Source of the DNA: UBA3910 sp964626065
GTDB taxonomy: Bacteria; Bacillota; Limnochordia; Darwinibacteriales; Darwinibacteriaceae
NCBI GenBank assembly: GCA_964626065.1
Contig: CAZVDE010000031.1
Coordinates: 1 to 17,579 of the forward strand
Length of the DNA: 17,579 bases
Direction: 5' to 3'
Translations under genes and position numbers: made by a program
The notes under the pieces: generated by a model
Seen by the model: the letters and a program-made list of their open reading frames with translations, nothing else
Database searches by the model: none
What the model was told of the DNA's origin: nothing
Shown here: positions 1-7,151 of the stretch, in pieces
Layout: each line of letters opens with the position of its first letter
Position numbering within the stretch: position 1 is the stretch's first letter

Positions 1-10
1 GCAGACACTA

Positions 11-39
11 TTGACAATAATTTTTCGAATATATATAAT
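11..39 (+). promoter_or_regulatory. codY promoter P1 (sigma-A type)
   Basis: A perfect TTGACA -35 box at 11-16 is followed by a 17-base spacer and a perfect TATAAT -10 box at 34-39. Transcription would start near 46, giving a leader of about 44 bases before the codY start chosen at 90. This is a full match to the vegetative promoter consensus; that it drives codY is inferred from position. Confidence 0.8.
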
Positions 40-68
40 TGACATGATACGGAAATATTTTGTACTAT
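39..68 (+). promoter_or_regulatory. possible second codY promoter P2
   Basis: A second perfect TTGACA at 39-44 shares its first T with the P1 -10 box. It is followed after 18 bases by TACTAT at 63-68. Transcription would start near 75, at the edge of the codY SD site (76-82), so the P2 transcript would have a very short leader. The boxes are visible; activity is uncertain. Confidence 0.4.
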
Positions 69-89
69 AAGCAGAGAGGTGAAGAAGAA

Positions 90-833
90 TTGCTGAACCG
101 TATGAAACACTATCTACAGTCTCTCCAACAGATCACCACTGAGGTGGACTTCCATGAACTAGCTGAGTCTTTACAGCAGGGCATGGAAGACAGCAATGTC
201 TATGTCCTGGGCAGGCGGGGTAAAATTCTCGGTTATTTTTTGGATGAGGGCTTGGAAAGCAGCCCCTTCGATGCCGAGTGGTTACTGACCGGAACAGCCC
301 CGGAAGATATTCAAAGCCTTGCTAACCGGGTTGCAGATATTAGCGTTATTAAGGGTGACAGCGGGGAAACGATTATGATCACACCTATAATCGGTGGTGA
401 TGAACGTGTCGGGTCCATCTTGTTTGTCCGGCCTACGGGCGATTTCAGCCCCCAGGATATCGATGTGGCCAATATCGCCGGTGTTACTTTGGGCATGATC
501 ATCTCCAGGGTTATCCACGAGCGCCAGGAAGACAAAGCTGCTGAAACCCGTTCGGCCCGTTCAGCCATTAACAGTCTATCATACTCCGAGATTTTGGCAA
601 TGCAGAAGATTTTTGAGGAATTGGAAGGCGATGAAGGATTATTGGTGGCCAGCCGCATCGCGGACGAGGCAGAAATAACCCGTTCCGTGATTGTGAACGC
701 CCTGCGCAAGCTGGCTTCGGCCAATGTGATAGAATCCCGCTCTTTGGGGATGAAAGGGACATATCTGCGCATTCTCAATCCGGAGATCCGCAAGGAATTC
801 GAAAAGCAGTGGTATCCGCATCCAAAAGCGTAA
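90..833 (+). CDS. codY: CodY, GTP/branched-chain amino acid-responsive global regulator
   Basis: CodY is a dimeric DNA-binding protein that adjusts metabolism to nutrient supply in low-GC Gram-positives. The C-terminal half is clearly CodY: INSLSYSEILAM, then FEELEGDEGLLVAS and the winged helix-turn-helix segment ITRSVIVNALRKL...IESRSLGMKGTY (roughly residues 180-235). The start chosen is TTG at 90, because GAGGTGA at 76-82 lies 7 bases upstream and the N-terminus then aligns with B. subtilis CodY. The longer frame from TTG at 60 lacks an SD site. The product is 247 residues, against 259 in B. subtilis. The missing residues fall in the N-terminal GAF domain, between the ILGY and PIIGG segments, where B. 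subtilis carries its isoleucine contacts. The gene stands alone, with its own promoters and terminator, next to the opposite-strand dinB. Confidence 0.93.
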   Translation: MLNRMKHYLQSLQQITTEVDFHELAESLQQGMEDSNVYVLGRRGKILGYFLDEGLESSPFDAEWLLTGTAPEDIQSLANRVADISVIKGDSGETIMITPIIGGDERVGSILFVRPTGDFSPQDIDVANIAGVTLGMIISRVIHERQEDKAAETRSARSAINSLSYSEILAMQKIFEELEGDEGLLVASRIADEAEITRSVIVNALRKLASANVIESRSLGMKGTYLRILNPEIRKEFEKQWYPHPKA

Positions 834-850
834 TACTCCGGTATAAACAG

Positions 851-877
851 GGCCCATGTTCTCACATGGGTCTTTTT
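851..877 (+). terminator. Rho-independent terminator of codY
   Basis: The arms GGCCCATGT (851-859) and ACATGGGTC (864-872) form a 9-bp stem with one G-U pair around a TCTC loop, followed by TTTTT (873-877). It lies 17 bases after the codY stop. The dinB stop codon (876-878, minus strand) overlaps the T-tract; read on the minus strand the hairpin has only a poor T-run, so it mainly serves codY. Confidence 0.85.
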
Positions 878-2036
878 ACTTTTGCCCGGAAGGCAGTGTT
901 CGCCCTTTGCTAATCGTGCCCGGTGCGAACCTGCGGTTGATTTTGTCTAATGTTTCATTGAGTTTGCCCATTGGGCCTTCTTCCGGGCCAAAAAGGGAAA
1001 GCTGCGTTCCAACGGAAAAATTGCTTGTTGTTACGCCTAACAACCGCACCGGTTCTAGCTTGACTGCGGTCAAAAGATGCAGTGCTTCTCTAAAAATGGT
1101 ATCATCATCATTGAAAGCATAGCTTAGGGTTAGTGATCGTGTAATTGTGCGGAAATTGTGAAAGCGCACTTTTATAGAAACCGTTTTAGCATAAAAACCT
1201 TGTTCGCGCAGGCGCCAGCCGACTTTTTCGCTCATTTGGGCCAGTTGGTGCCGCAGAAAGGCAAAATCTTCATGATCCTTGGAAAAGGTGATTTCATGGC
1301 CAATGGATTGGGCTTGCTGGCCTGCCACAACGGGGCGTTCATCCCAACCGCGGGCTAAATTGTAGATCTGTGAACCTAAGGCGGCGCCCACTCGCTCTTG
1401 CAGCCAAGTTTCACTGTGGGGAAGAATGTCCTTGACAGAATGGATATTTAACCGCTGCAGCATTTCTTCCGATTTGCGGCCCACACCCCACAGTTTGCCC
1501 ACGGGCAGTTCCTTTAAGAATGCTTGGACTTCGGTGGGGCGCAGAACAAAAAGACCGTCCGGTTTTCGCCAATCGGAGGCGAGTTTGGCTAAGAACTTGT
1601 TGGGGGCGATTCCCACCGAAGCGGTTAGCCCGGTTGTTTTGTAAATGCTTTGCTTAAGTTCATGGCCCATCTGTTCAAGGCTTGTGTAAAAATGCTCGCA
1701 GCCGGTCATGTCCAGAAACGCTTCATCGATGGAAAGGGGCTCCACCAGAGGCGAAAAGAGAGGGAAAATGTTCTGGATTTGGGTTGAAACCTCACGATAG
1801 CGGGCCATTCTGCCCGAAACAAAAATGCCGTCGGGGCAGAGTGCGGCGGCCTTAGCGATAGGCATGGCGCTGTGCACCCCGAATTTGCGAGCTTCATAGG
1901 ATGCGGTGGAAACAACGCCCCTGGGCGAATCTTTGCGCCCGCCCACAATCAAAGGTTTACCCGCGTATTCGGGATTGTCCAAGACTTCCACTGCGGCAAA
2001 AAAAGCATCCATATCTACATGCATAATGGTGCGCAT
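876..2036 (-). CDS. dinB: DNA polymerase IV (DinB), Y-family translesion polymerase
   Basis: This is a low-fidelity polymerase that extends past lesions and stalled forks. The 386 residues show the family landmarks in order: HVDMDAFFAAVE at residues 6-17 (metal-binding Asp8 and the steric-gate Phe13 region), SIDEAFLD at 102-109 (catalytic Asp104 and Glu105), a helix-hairpin-helix stretch around GKLWGVGRKSEE, and a C-terminal sliding-clamp motif QLSLF at 345-349. Full length and intact. The start is ATG at 2036, preceded by a G-run SD site (GGGGGG) about 9 bases upstream; an in-frame ATG four codons later is less likely. It is divergent from hflX across a 67-base gap that holds a LexA-box-like dyad, so SOS control is possible. 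It is opposite in orientation to every other gene in the window. Confidence 0.95.
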   Translation of the reverse strand: MRTIMHVDMDAFFAAVEVLDNPEYAGKPLIVGGRKDSPRGVVSTASYEARKFGVHSAMPIAKAAALCPDGIFVSGRMARYREVSTQIQNIFPLFSPLVEPLSIDEAFLDMTGCEHFYTSLEQMGHELKQSIYKTTGLTASVGIAPNKFLAKLASDWRKPDGLFVLRPTEVQAFLKELPVGKLWGVGRKSEEMLQRLNIHSVKDILPHSETWLQERVGAALGSQIYNLARGWDERPVVAGQQAQSIGHEITFSKDHEDFAFLRHQLAQMSEKVGWRLREQGFYAKTVSIKVRFHNFRTITRSLTLSYAFNDDDTIFREALHLLTAVKLEPVRLLGVTTSNFSVGTQLSLFGPEEGPMGKLNETLDKINRRFAPGTISKGRTLPSGQK

Positions 2037-2052
2037 AATAGATTACCCCCCC

Positions 2053-2066
2053 GGAATAGTTGTTCG
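2053..2066. promoter_or_regulatory. LexA-box-like dyad between dinB and hflX
   Basis: The sequence GGAATAGTTGTTCG resembles the Gram-positive LexA (Cheo) box CGAAC-N4-GTTCG. The right half GTTCG is perfect; the left half has two mismatches (GGAAT for CGAAC). It sits about 17-30 bases upstream of the dinB start. This is a similarity by eye only. Confidence 0.25.
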
Positions 2067-2103
2067 GGAAAGGGGATAAAATTCCTGCGAAAGCGGTGAG
2101 TAA

Positions 2104-3342
2104 ATGCAAGCACAAACTGAAAAACAAAATGCTTATTTAGTAGCTCTGCAGCAGAGTTTTCAAAAAGAATGGGAGATAGAGGAGAACCTGGCGGAATTAG
2201 CCGAGCTGGCTACCGATGCCGGTTTGCATGTAATTGATTCTTTCGTGCAGCGGCGCAGTTATCCCGAACCGGGTACATTCATCGGTAGGGGCAAAGCGCT
2301 GGAACTGGCACAGATTGTGGAACCGGGGGATTTGGTGATTTTCGATGACGAACTAACACCTGCCCAGCAGGGGAATCTCTCCGATCTTCTGGAGGCACCC
2401 GTTATCGACCGCACGCAGCTGATTTTAGATATTTTCGCCCAGCGGGCCCAAAGCAACGAGGGTAAAATCCAAGTGGAATTGGCTCAACTCAACTATTTGC
2501 TGCCCCGCCTGACGGGTAAGGGTACAGCCCTATCGCGGTTGGGAGCGGGGATCGGCACGCGGGGGCCGGGGGAGACGAAACTGGAAACGGACCGCCGGCG
2601 GATAAGAAGGCGCATTGCCGATCTGCGGCAAGAATTAGAGCAGGTAAGAAAAACCCGGGGCTTGCACAGGCGCGGCCGTCAGGATACGATGGCACCCGTG
2701 GTGGCTCTGGTGGGTTATACAAATGCGGGTAAGTCCACTTTACTGCAGGCGCTGACCGGTTCTAGGGCTTTTGTTGCCGATCAGCTGTTTGCAACATTGG
2801 ATCCCTTAATTCGGCGCTGGGAGTTGAAAGAAGGCCGCTGGGTTTACCTCAGCGATACGGTGGGGTTTATTCGCAAACTGCCCCACACCCTGGTGGCTGC
2901 CTTTCAGGCTACTTTAGAAGAGGTTGTGCACGCTGATTTACTTTTGCATGTTATCGATGCCAGCCATCCGCAGGTTTTAGAGCAGACCGAGGCGGTACAC
3001 GAGGTACTCCAAGAAATTGGTGCTACACAGCCCATTATTTCAGTGTATAATAAGATTGATCTTATGGATCACGCCCTGCGGGTGAAGGATCCGGATCAGG
3101 CCGTTTCCGCTAAAACGGGCCAGAATTTGGCGAACCTTACTGAAGCGGTGTGCCGGTTTTTTGATGCTGATTATGTGGACCGCAAATTTTTCTTCCCCTT
3201 TGATAATCTTGGCGCGGCCCACGAACTGCGCAATAGAGCGCATATTCTCAGCGAAGAATTTACCCCGGAAGGTGTTGTGATCACCGCGGAGGTAGACAGA
3301 AGGACGGGGGAAATATTCAGTTCCTTTAGGAAATCGGAATAA
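2104..3342 (+). CDS. hflX: HflX, ribosome-associated GTPase
   Basis: HflX is a GTPase that binds the 50S subunit and splits or rescues stalled ribosomes under stress. The 412-residue protein has the HflX N-terminal domain (PGTFIGRGKALEL and VIFDDELTPAQQ), then the signature GTRGPGETKLETDRRRI. The G domain follows: Walker A GYTNAGKST at 204-212, a DTVGF G3 element and the NKIDL G4 element. Length is normal for the family. The start ATG at 2104 is preceded by GGTGAG. It begins the long plus-strand run; the next gene starts 63 bases on, with no terminator between. The promoter is not clear: a TAAAAT at 2077-2082 lacks a properly spaced -35. Confidence 0.95.
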   Translation: MQAQTEKQNAYLVALQQSFQKEWEIEENLAELAELATDAGLHVIDSFVQRRSYPEPGTFIGRGKALELAQIVEPGDLVIFDDELTPAQQGNLSDLLEAPVIDRTQLILDIFAQRAQSNEGKIQVELAQLNYLLPRLTGKGTALSRLGAGIGTRGPGETKLETDRRRIRRRIADLRQELEQVRKTRGLHRRGRQDTMAPVVALVGYTNAGKSTLLQALTGSRAFVADQLFATLDPLIRRWELKEGRWVYLSDTVGFIRKLPHTLVAAFQATLEEVVHADLLLHVIDASHPQVLEQTEAVHEVLQEIGATQPIISVYNKIDLMDHALRVKDPDQAVSAKTGQNLANLTEAVCRFFDADYVDRKFFFPFDNLGAAHELRNRAHILSEEFTPEGVVITAEVDRRTGEIFSSFRKSE

Positions 3343-3405
3343 GGCAGGATTTTCGGGTTCTTTTAGCGAAAGAAATTTTGTTATAGTCAGTTTAAGGGGG
3401 TAACC

Positions 3406-4299
3406 ATGGCGGGTAAACGCAAATCACCCTTAGTGTTCTTTATTCTAATTATGCGTTCTATAGTTGTGGGCGTGGCTTATCAGTTGGTACGGGGGGTTCC
3501 GGGCCTGACATCTTCTTTTGTCGCTATCTTCGTTGGGTTTCTGGCCTTCGATTTAATCGTCTCCATGCCCAAGTTTTCGCTTAGGTTTAAGCATTGGAAA
3601 AAACTCATTTTAGTTGTTCTGCCTCGGGTGAGCGGTACTGCCGTTACATTGGGCGCGGGCCTTTTATTGGGCGTTGTGTTCGGAGGTTTGACTAAAGTCG
3701 GCCTGCCCGTGGTTGTGGGAGCGGTCTTTACGCTCGGCCTGGCCTATAGTGTGGCGGGCGAGGTAAAGGGAAATATATCCAGTTATGTGGGAATGGTGGC
3801 CGGTTTAGAGATGTTTGACCGCATCGAACGGCTTTCGCTCTTTGGCGACGAATGGCTGCAGGATCTGGCGGGCCCCGCCGGCCAACTGCTGTACGGCACG
3901 TTCTTAGCCCTGCTCATCGGCTGGCTGGTCGGCATTGTGGTGGGTGTTATAACCAGGCTGTTTTTGCCCAGGGGATACCGGACTTTAAAAAGCTCCGCTT
4001 ATAATCAGCCGCTGTGGATGCGTTCATTTCGGGACGTAATTCAGCTGGATGAAGATCAAGTGCTGCTGCAGATCGAACTGAGCGAAGATTCACCCATAGT
4101 CTATCGCACACTGGCAGAAACGGGACTGGGACGGGAATATGGAATCCAGGTTCTATCCCTAATTCGTTCGCCTGAAGGGGTTATTACGCCGCGGGGGGCG
4201 GATGTGCTGCTGCCGATGGATCAGTTGGTGGTGATTGCACCGGCTGCACAAACCAATTTACTATTTGAATTAACGAAAGGGCGCGTTCTGAGTGAGTAA
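3406..4299 (+). CDS. membrane protein with C-terminal RCK_C/TrkA_C-like domain, function unknown
   Basis: I do not recognise a named family. The 297-residue protein shows about five hydrophobic segments (roughly 9-28, 34-53, 77-96, 100-117 and 160-186) and then a soluble tail from about 212 to the end. The tail has the look of an RCK_C (TrkA_C) regulatory domain: an initial LQIELSEDSPIV strand, a TLAETGLGREYGIQVLSLIR stretch, a GVITPRGADVLL turn and a final DQLVVIA strand. RCK_C domains usually sense small ligands and gate ion or solute transporters, and some bind cyclic di-AMP; whether that applies here is inference. ATG at 3406 is preceded by an AAGGGGG SD site. The stop overlaps the following DUF1385 gene by 8 bases, so the two are probably translationally coupled. 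Confidence 0.75.
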   Translation: MAGKRKSPLVFFILIMRSIVVGVAYQLVRGVPGLTSSFVAIFVGFLAFDLIVSMPKFSLRFKHWKKLILVVLPRVSGTAVTLGAGLLLGVVFGGLTKVGLPVVVGAVFTLGLAYSVAGEVKGNISSYVGMVAGLEMFDRIERLSLFGDEWLQDLAGPAGQLLYGTFLALLIGWLVGIVVGVITRLFLPRGYRTLKSSAYNQPLWMRSFRDVIQLDEDQVLLQIELSEDSPIVYRTLAETGLGREYGIQVLSLIRSPEGVITPRGADVLLPMDQLVVIAPAAQTNLLFELTKGRVLSE

Positions 4300-5209
4300 A
4301 TTTAATTATGGCGGGCAGGCCGTCATTGAAGGGGTCATGATGCGGGGCCAGTACCACGCGGCCATTGCGGTGCGCAAGGAAGATCAGTCCGTTTCCGTGT
4401 TAGAGCAGGAGTTAAAACCCTGGTCCGATCGGTTTCCCATTTTGAAAAAACCTATCCTGCGCGGGGCAATTGCTCTAGTAGAAACGATGATCATGGGCAT
4501 TAAAAGCCTTAACTATTCGGCCAGCGAATACGGGGGCGAAGAGGAACAGCTTACTGCCAAGGAAATTGTATTAACGATGGGCTTTGCGGTGCTGTTGACG
4601 GTAGTCTTGTTTGTCGTGCTCCCCGCTTATTTGCTCCGTTTTGTCCAGGTATATATTTCATCCAACGTACTGCTTAATCTGGTGGAAGGGCTGATCAAAA
4701 TCAGTTTTTTCACGGCCTACATCGCCGCCATTGCCTGGATGGATGATATTAAGCGGGTGTTTGCCTATCACGGCGCGGAACACAAAACGATTAACTGCTA
4801 TGAAAGCGGCCAGGAACTTACAGTGGACAACGTCACCGGGCACAGCCGCATTCATGCTCGCTGTGGTACAAATTTTCTGCTGGTTGTTTTGTTTACCAGC
4901 GTGTTCGTCTTTTCATTTTTCGGCAGGCCGCCTTTTTTGCAGCGGATTTTGATTCACCTGGCGATTATGCCCCTAGTGGCGGGCCTTTCTTATGAGTTAA
5001 TTCGTAAAGCGGGGCAAGAAGACTGCCACCCGGTGTTTCGCTGGTTGGCCAAACCGGGCATGCTGCTGCAGAATCTGACCACCAGAGAGCCCGATCGGCA
5101 GCAGATGGAAGTGGCGATCAGGGCTTTAGATTCGGTGTTGGTTAAAGATGCAAAACACCCGGAGGCAAAAAAGGTGGTCCCTTTCCCGACCGCGAATACC
5201 ATTGCCTAG
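4292..5209 (+). CDS. DUF1385 (YqhQ-like) conserved membrane protein
   Basis: A conserved Firmicutes membrane protein of unknown biochemical role. The DUF1385 landmarks are clear: GGQAVIEGVMMRG near the N-terminus, FAYHGAEHKTINCYE in the middle and HARCGTNFLL before the later membrane segments. Hydrophobic stretches lie at about 92-113, 128-150, 195-212 and 218-238. The invariant His and Cys residues hint at a metal or catalytic site, which is inference. The start is GTG at 4292, inside the end of the preceding gene. prfA starts 12 bases downstream. Many Clostridia place DUF1385 beside prfA and prmC, so the placement is conventional, though rpmE and tdk, often nearby, are absent here. Confidence 0.9.
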   Translation: MSKFNYGGQAVIEGVMMRGQYHAAIAVRKEDQSVSVLEQELKPWSDRFPILKKPILRGAIALVETMIMGIKSLNYSASEYGGEEEQLTAKEIVLTMGFAVLLTVVLFVVLPAYLLRFVQVYISSNVLLNLVEGLIKISFFTAYIAAIAWMDDIKRVFAYHGAEHKTINCYESGQELTVDNVTGHSRIHARCGTNFLLVVLFTSVFVFSFFGRPPFLQRILIHLAIMPLVAGLSYELIRKAGQEDCHPVFRWLAKPGMLLQNLTTREPDRQQMEVAIRALDSVLVKDAKHPEAKKVVPFPTANTIA

Positions 5210-5221
5210 GAGGCATATTGT

Positions 5222-6295
5222 ATGTTAGAAAAGTTACAAAGTTTGGAAGACAGATATGAAGATCTAAATCGGCAGATGAGCGACCCGGAAATCTATTCTA
5301 ACCAGGAGGCCTATCAGAAACTGGCCATAGCTCATGCGGAGTTGGAAGGGATAGTGCTTAAGTACCGCGCCTATCGTCGGGTCGAAGACGAGCTCGGTGA
5401 GGCCAAAGAGATGCTCGAAGATACGTTGGAGGCCGATTTTGAGGCACTGCTTAGGGAAGAGGTAGCCTCCTTAGAAAAACGCCGCGCCAAACTGGAAAAA
5501 GAACTGCAGCTGCAGCTGCTGCCTAAAGATCCTAATGATGGCAAGAACGTCATTGTAGAAATTCGGGCCGGAACGGGGGGCGAGGAGGCGGCGCTGTTTG
5601 CGGGCACACTCTTTCGCATGTATTCGCGTTATGCCGAAAACGAGCGCTGGAATGTGGAGATTCTCAGCAGCAACGCCACTGAACTGGGCGGTTTTAAAGA
5701 AGTGATCTTTATGGTGGAAGGCCGGGGTGCCTTTTCCAGATTGAAGTTTGAAAGCGGTGTGCACCGCGTGCAGAGAATCCCCACCACTGAGGCCGGGGGC
5801 CGCATCCATACTTCCACAGCCACTGTAGCTGTTTTGCCCGAGGCGGAGGAAGTGGAACTGCATATCGAACCCAATGATCTAAAGATAGACGTGTACCGTT
5901 CGTCCGGCCCGGGTGGCCAGAGCGTTAATACGACTGATTCCGCCGTACGCGTTACCCATCTGCCCACCGGTCTGGTAGTGGCCTGCCAGGATGAAAAATC
6001 CCAGCACAAAAATAGGGATAAGGCCCTTAAGATTCTGCGGGCTCGCCTTTTTGATCTACTGCAGGAAGAAGCGGAGCGCGAACAGGCGGCGGCCAGGCGC
6101 AGCCAGGTGGGGACAGGTGAGCGCAGCGAGCGCATTCGTACCTATAATTTCCCCCAAGGGCGTGTCACCGATCACCGTATCGGCCTCAGCCTATATAAGA
6201 TTGATTTAATCACGGACGGCGATCTGGATGAAATTATCGATGCATTGACTGCCGCCCAGCAGGTGGAACAACTCCAGGAAATGGTTGAAATATAG
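5222..6295 (+). CDS. prfA: peptide chain release factor 1
   Basis: RF1 reads UAA and UAG stop codons and triggers peptide release. The 357-residue product has the usual length. It shows GTGGEEAALFA in domain 2, the stop-recognition PxT tripeptide as PTT in HRVQRIPTTEAGGR, and the catalytic GGQ at 231-233 in SSGPGGQSVNTTDSAVR. The ending is typical of RF1 (DRIGL-like segment, then DGDLDEIIDAL). ATG at 5222 follows a strong AGGAGG at 5208-5213, 8 bases upstream. The gene is directly followed by prmC, whose product methylates Gln233, an arrangement that couples substrate and enzyme. Nothing is missing. Confidence 0.97.
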   Translation: MLEKLQSLEDRYEDLNRQMSDPEIYSNQEAYQKLAIAHAELEGIVLKYRAYRRVEDELGEAKEMLEDTLEADFEALLREEVASLEKRRAKLEKELQLQLLPKDPNDGKNVIVEIRAGTGGEEAALFAGTLFRMYSRYAENERWNVEILSSNATELGGFKEVIFMVEGRGAFSRLKFESGVHRVQRIPTTEAGGRIHTSTATVAVLPEAEEVELHIEPNDLKIDVYRSSGPGGQSVNTTDSAVRVTHLPTGLVVACQDEKSQHKNRDKALKILRARLFDLLQEEAEREQAAARRSQVGTGERSERIRTYNFPQGRVTDHRIGLSLYKIDLITDGDLDEIIDALTAAQQVEQLQEMVEI

Positions 6296-6296
6296 C

Positions 6297-7151
6297 ATGG
6301 TTAAACAGCACTCTATCGGACATTTAATTGATCTCAGCGCGGGGTATCTGGGCGATAAGGGCTGCTCTTCGCCTCGGCTTGATGCGGAACTTTTGCTGGG
6401 CCATGTGCTGGGCTTAGATCGCTTAGATTTATATCTTAATCTTGATAAACCGCTAAACGATGCGGAAGTAGACGAATACCGCGGCCTGATCGGCCGCAGG
6501 GGGCAGCGTATTCCCGTCGCCTACCTTACCGGTGCCCGCGAATTTTATTCGCTGCCGCTTGGGGTAACAGGCGATGTTTTAATCCCCCGGCCCGAAACTG
6601 AATTTTTGGTGGACAAAGTGTTAGAAATGCTGGAACCGGGTGTTTCAGTGGAAATTTTGGAATTGGGCACGGGCAGCGGTGCGGTGGCGGTGGCCTTGGC
6701 TTATCAAGATCCCAATATTAAAGTTACTGCGACTGATATTTCTCCGCAGGCCTTACAAGTGGCCAAAAATAACGCGGCCCGCCTGGAGGTGGAGGGTCAA
6801 ATCAAGTTTCTCGAAAGCGACCTATTTGCCAATGTTGCGGCAAAATATACCGTGATCTGTTCTAATCCTCCCTACATTCCCCGCGGGGAAATGGAACACT
6901 TGCCTCCGGAAGTGAAACGCGAGCCCCATGCCGCCTTGGACGGGGGCCTTGATGGGCTTGATTTTTACCGCCGCATTTTAGACCAGGCACCTTCGTTTTT
7001 GGAGCGGCCTGGTTTTGTCGTAGTTGAAATAGGTTGGAACCAAGGTCGCGAAATTCGCGACTTAGCTGAACAGGCGGGGTTAGGATGGTTAGAAACCCAA
7101 AAAGATTATGCCGGGCAGGATAGAGTGGTGGTTTTCACGTGGGGGCAGTAA
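6297..7151 (+). CDS. prmC: peptide chain release factor N5-glutamine methyltransferase
   Basis: PrmC uses S-adenosylmethionine to methylate the GGQ glutamine of release factors. The protein has the N-terminal helical domain with SPRLDAELLL, a SAM-binding ELGTGSG at 122-128, and the substrate-glutamine motif NPPY at 190-193. About 284 residues from ATG 6297. A TTG at 6285 in the same frame has AGGAA 4 bases upstream and would start inside prfA, so the true start may be four codons earlier; the choice does not affect any domain. It begins right after the prfA stop and its 3' end overlaps the GTG start of sua5, so prfA-prmC-sua5 are probably co-translated. In B. subtilis spoIIR lies between prmC and the sua5 homologue; it is not here. 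Confidence 0.95.
   Translation: MVKQHSIGHLIDLSAGYLGDKGCSSPRLDAELLLGHVLGLDRLDLYLNLDKPLNDAEVDEYRGLIGRRGQRIPVAYLTGAREFYSLPLGVTGDVLIPRPETEFLVDKVLEMLEPGVSVEILELGTGSGAVAVALAYQDPNIKVTATDISPQALQVAKNNAARLEVEGQIKFLESDLFANVAAKYTVICSNPPYIPRGEMEHLPPEVKREPHAALDGGLDGLDFYRRILDQAPSFLERPGFVVVEIGWNQGREIRDLAEQAGLGWLETQKDYAGQDRVVVFTWGQ

Noticed and set aside
60..89. Longer codY from TTG at 60
   Set aside because: It would have no SD site, would overlap the P2 promoter -10 box, and would add ten residues (YYKQRGEEE) not found in CodY proteins.
311..865. 184-codon open frame on the minus strand across codY
   Set aside because: It is antisense to a clear CodY frame, has no recognisable family pattern or SD site, and runs through the codY terminator.
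3343..3405. TATAGT at 3382-3387 as a promoter for the membrane-protein gene
   Set aside because: The only -35 candidate at a suitable distance is TTCTTT, too far from consensus. The gap also holds no convincing terminator.
5629..6135. 168-codon minus-strand open frame inside prfA
   Set aside because: Arg/Ser-rich translation typical of the reverse of a GC-rich gene; prfA is fully conserved on the other strand.
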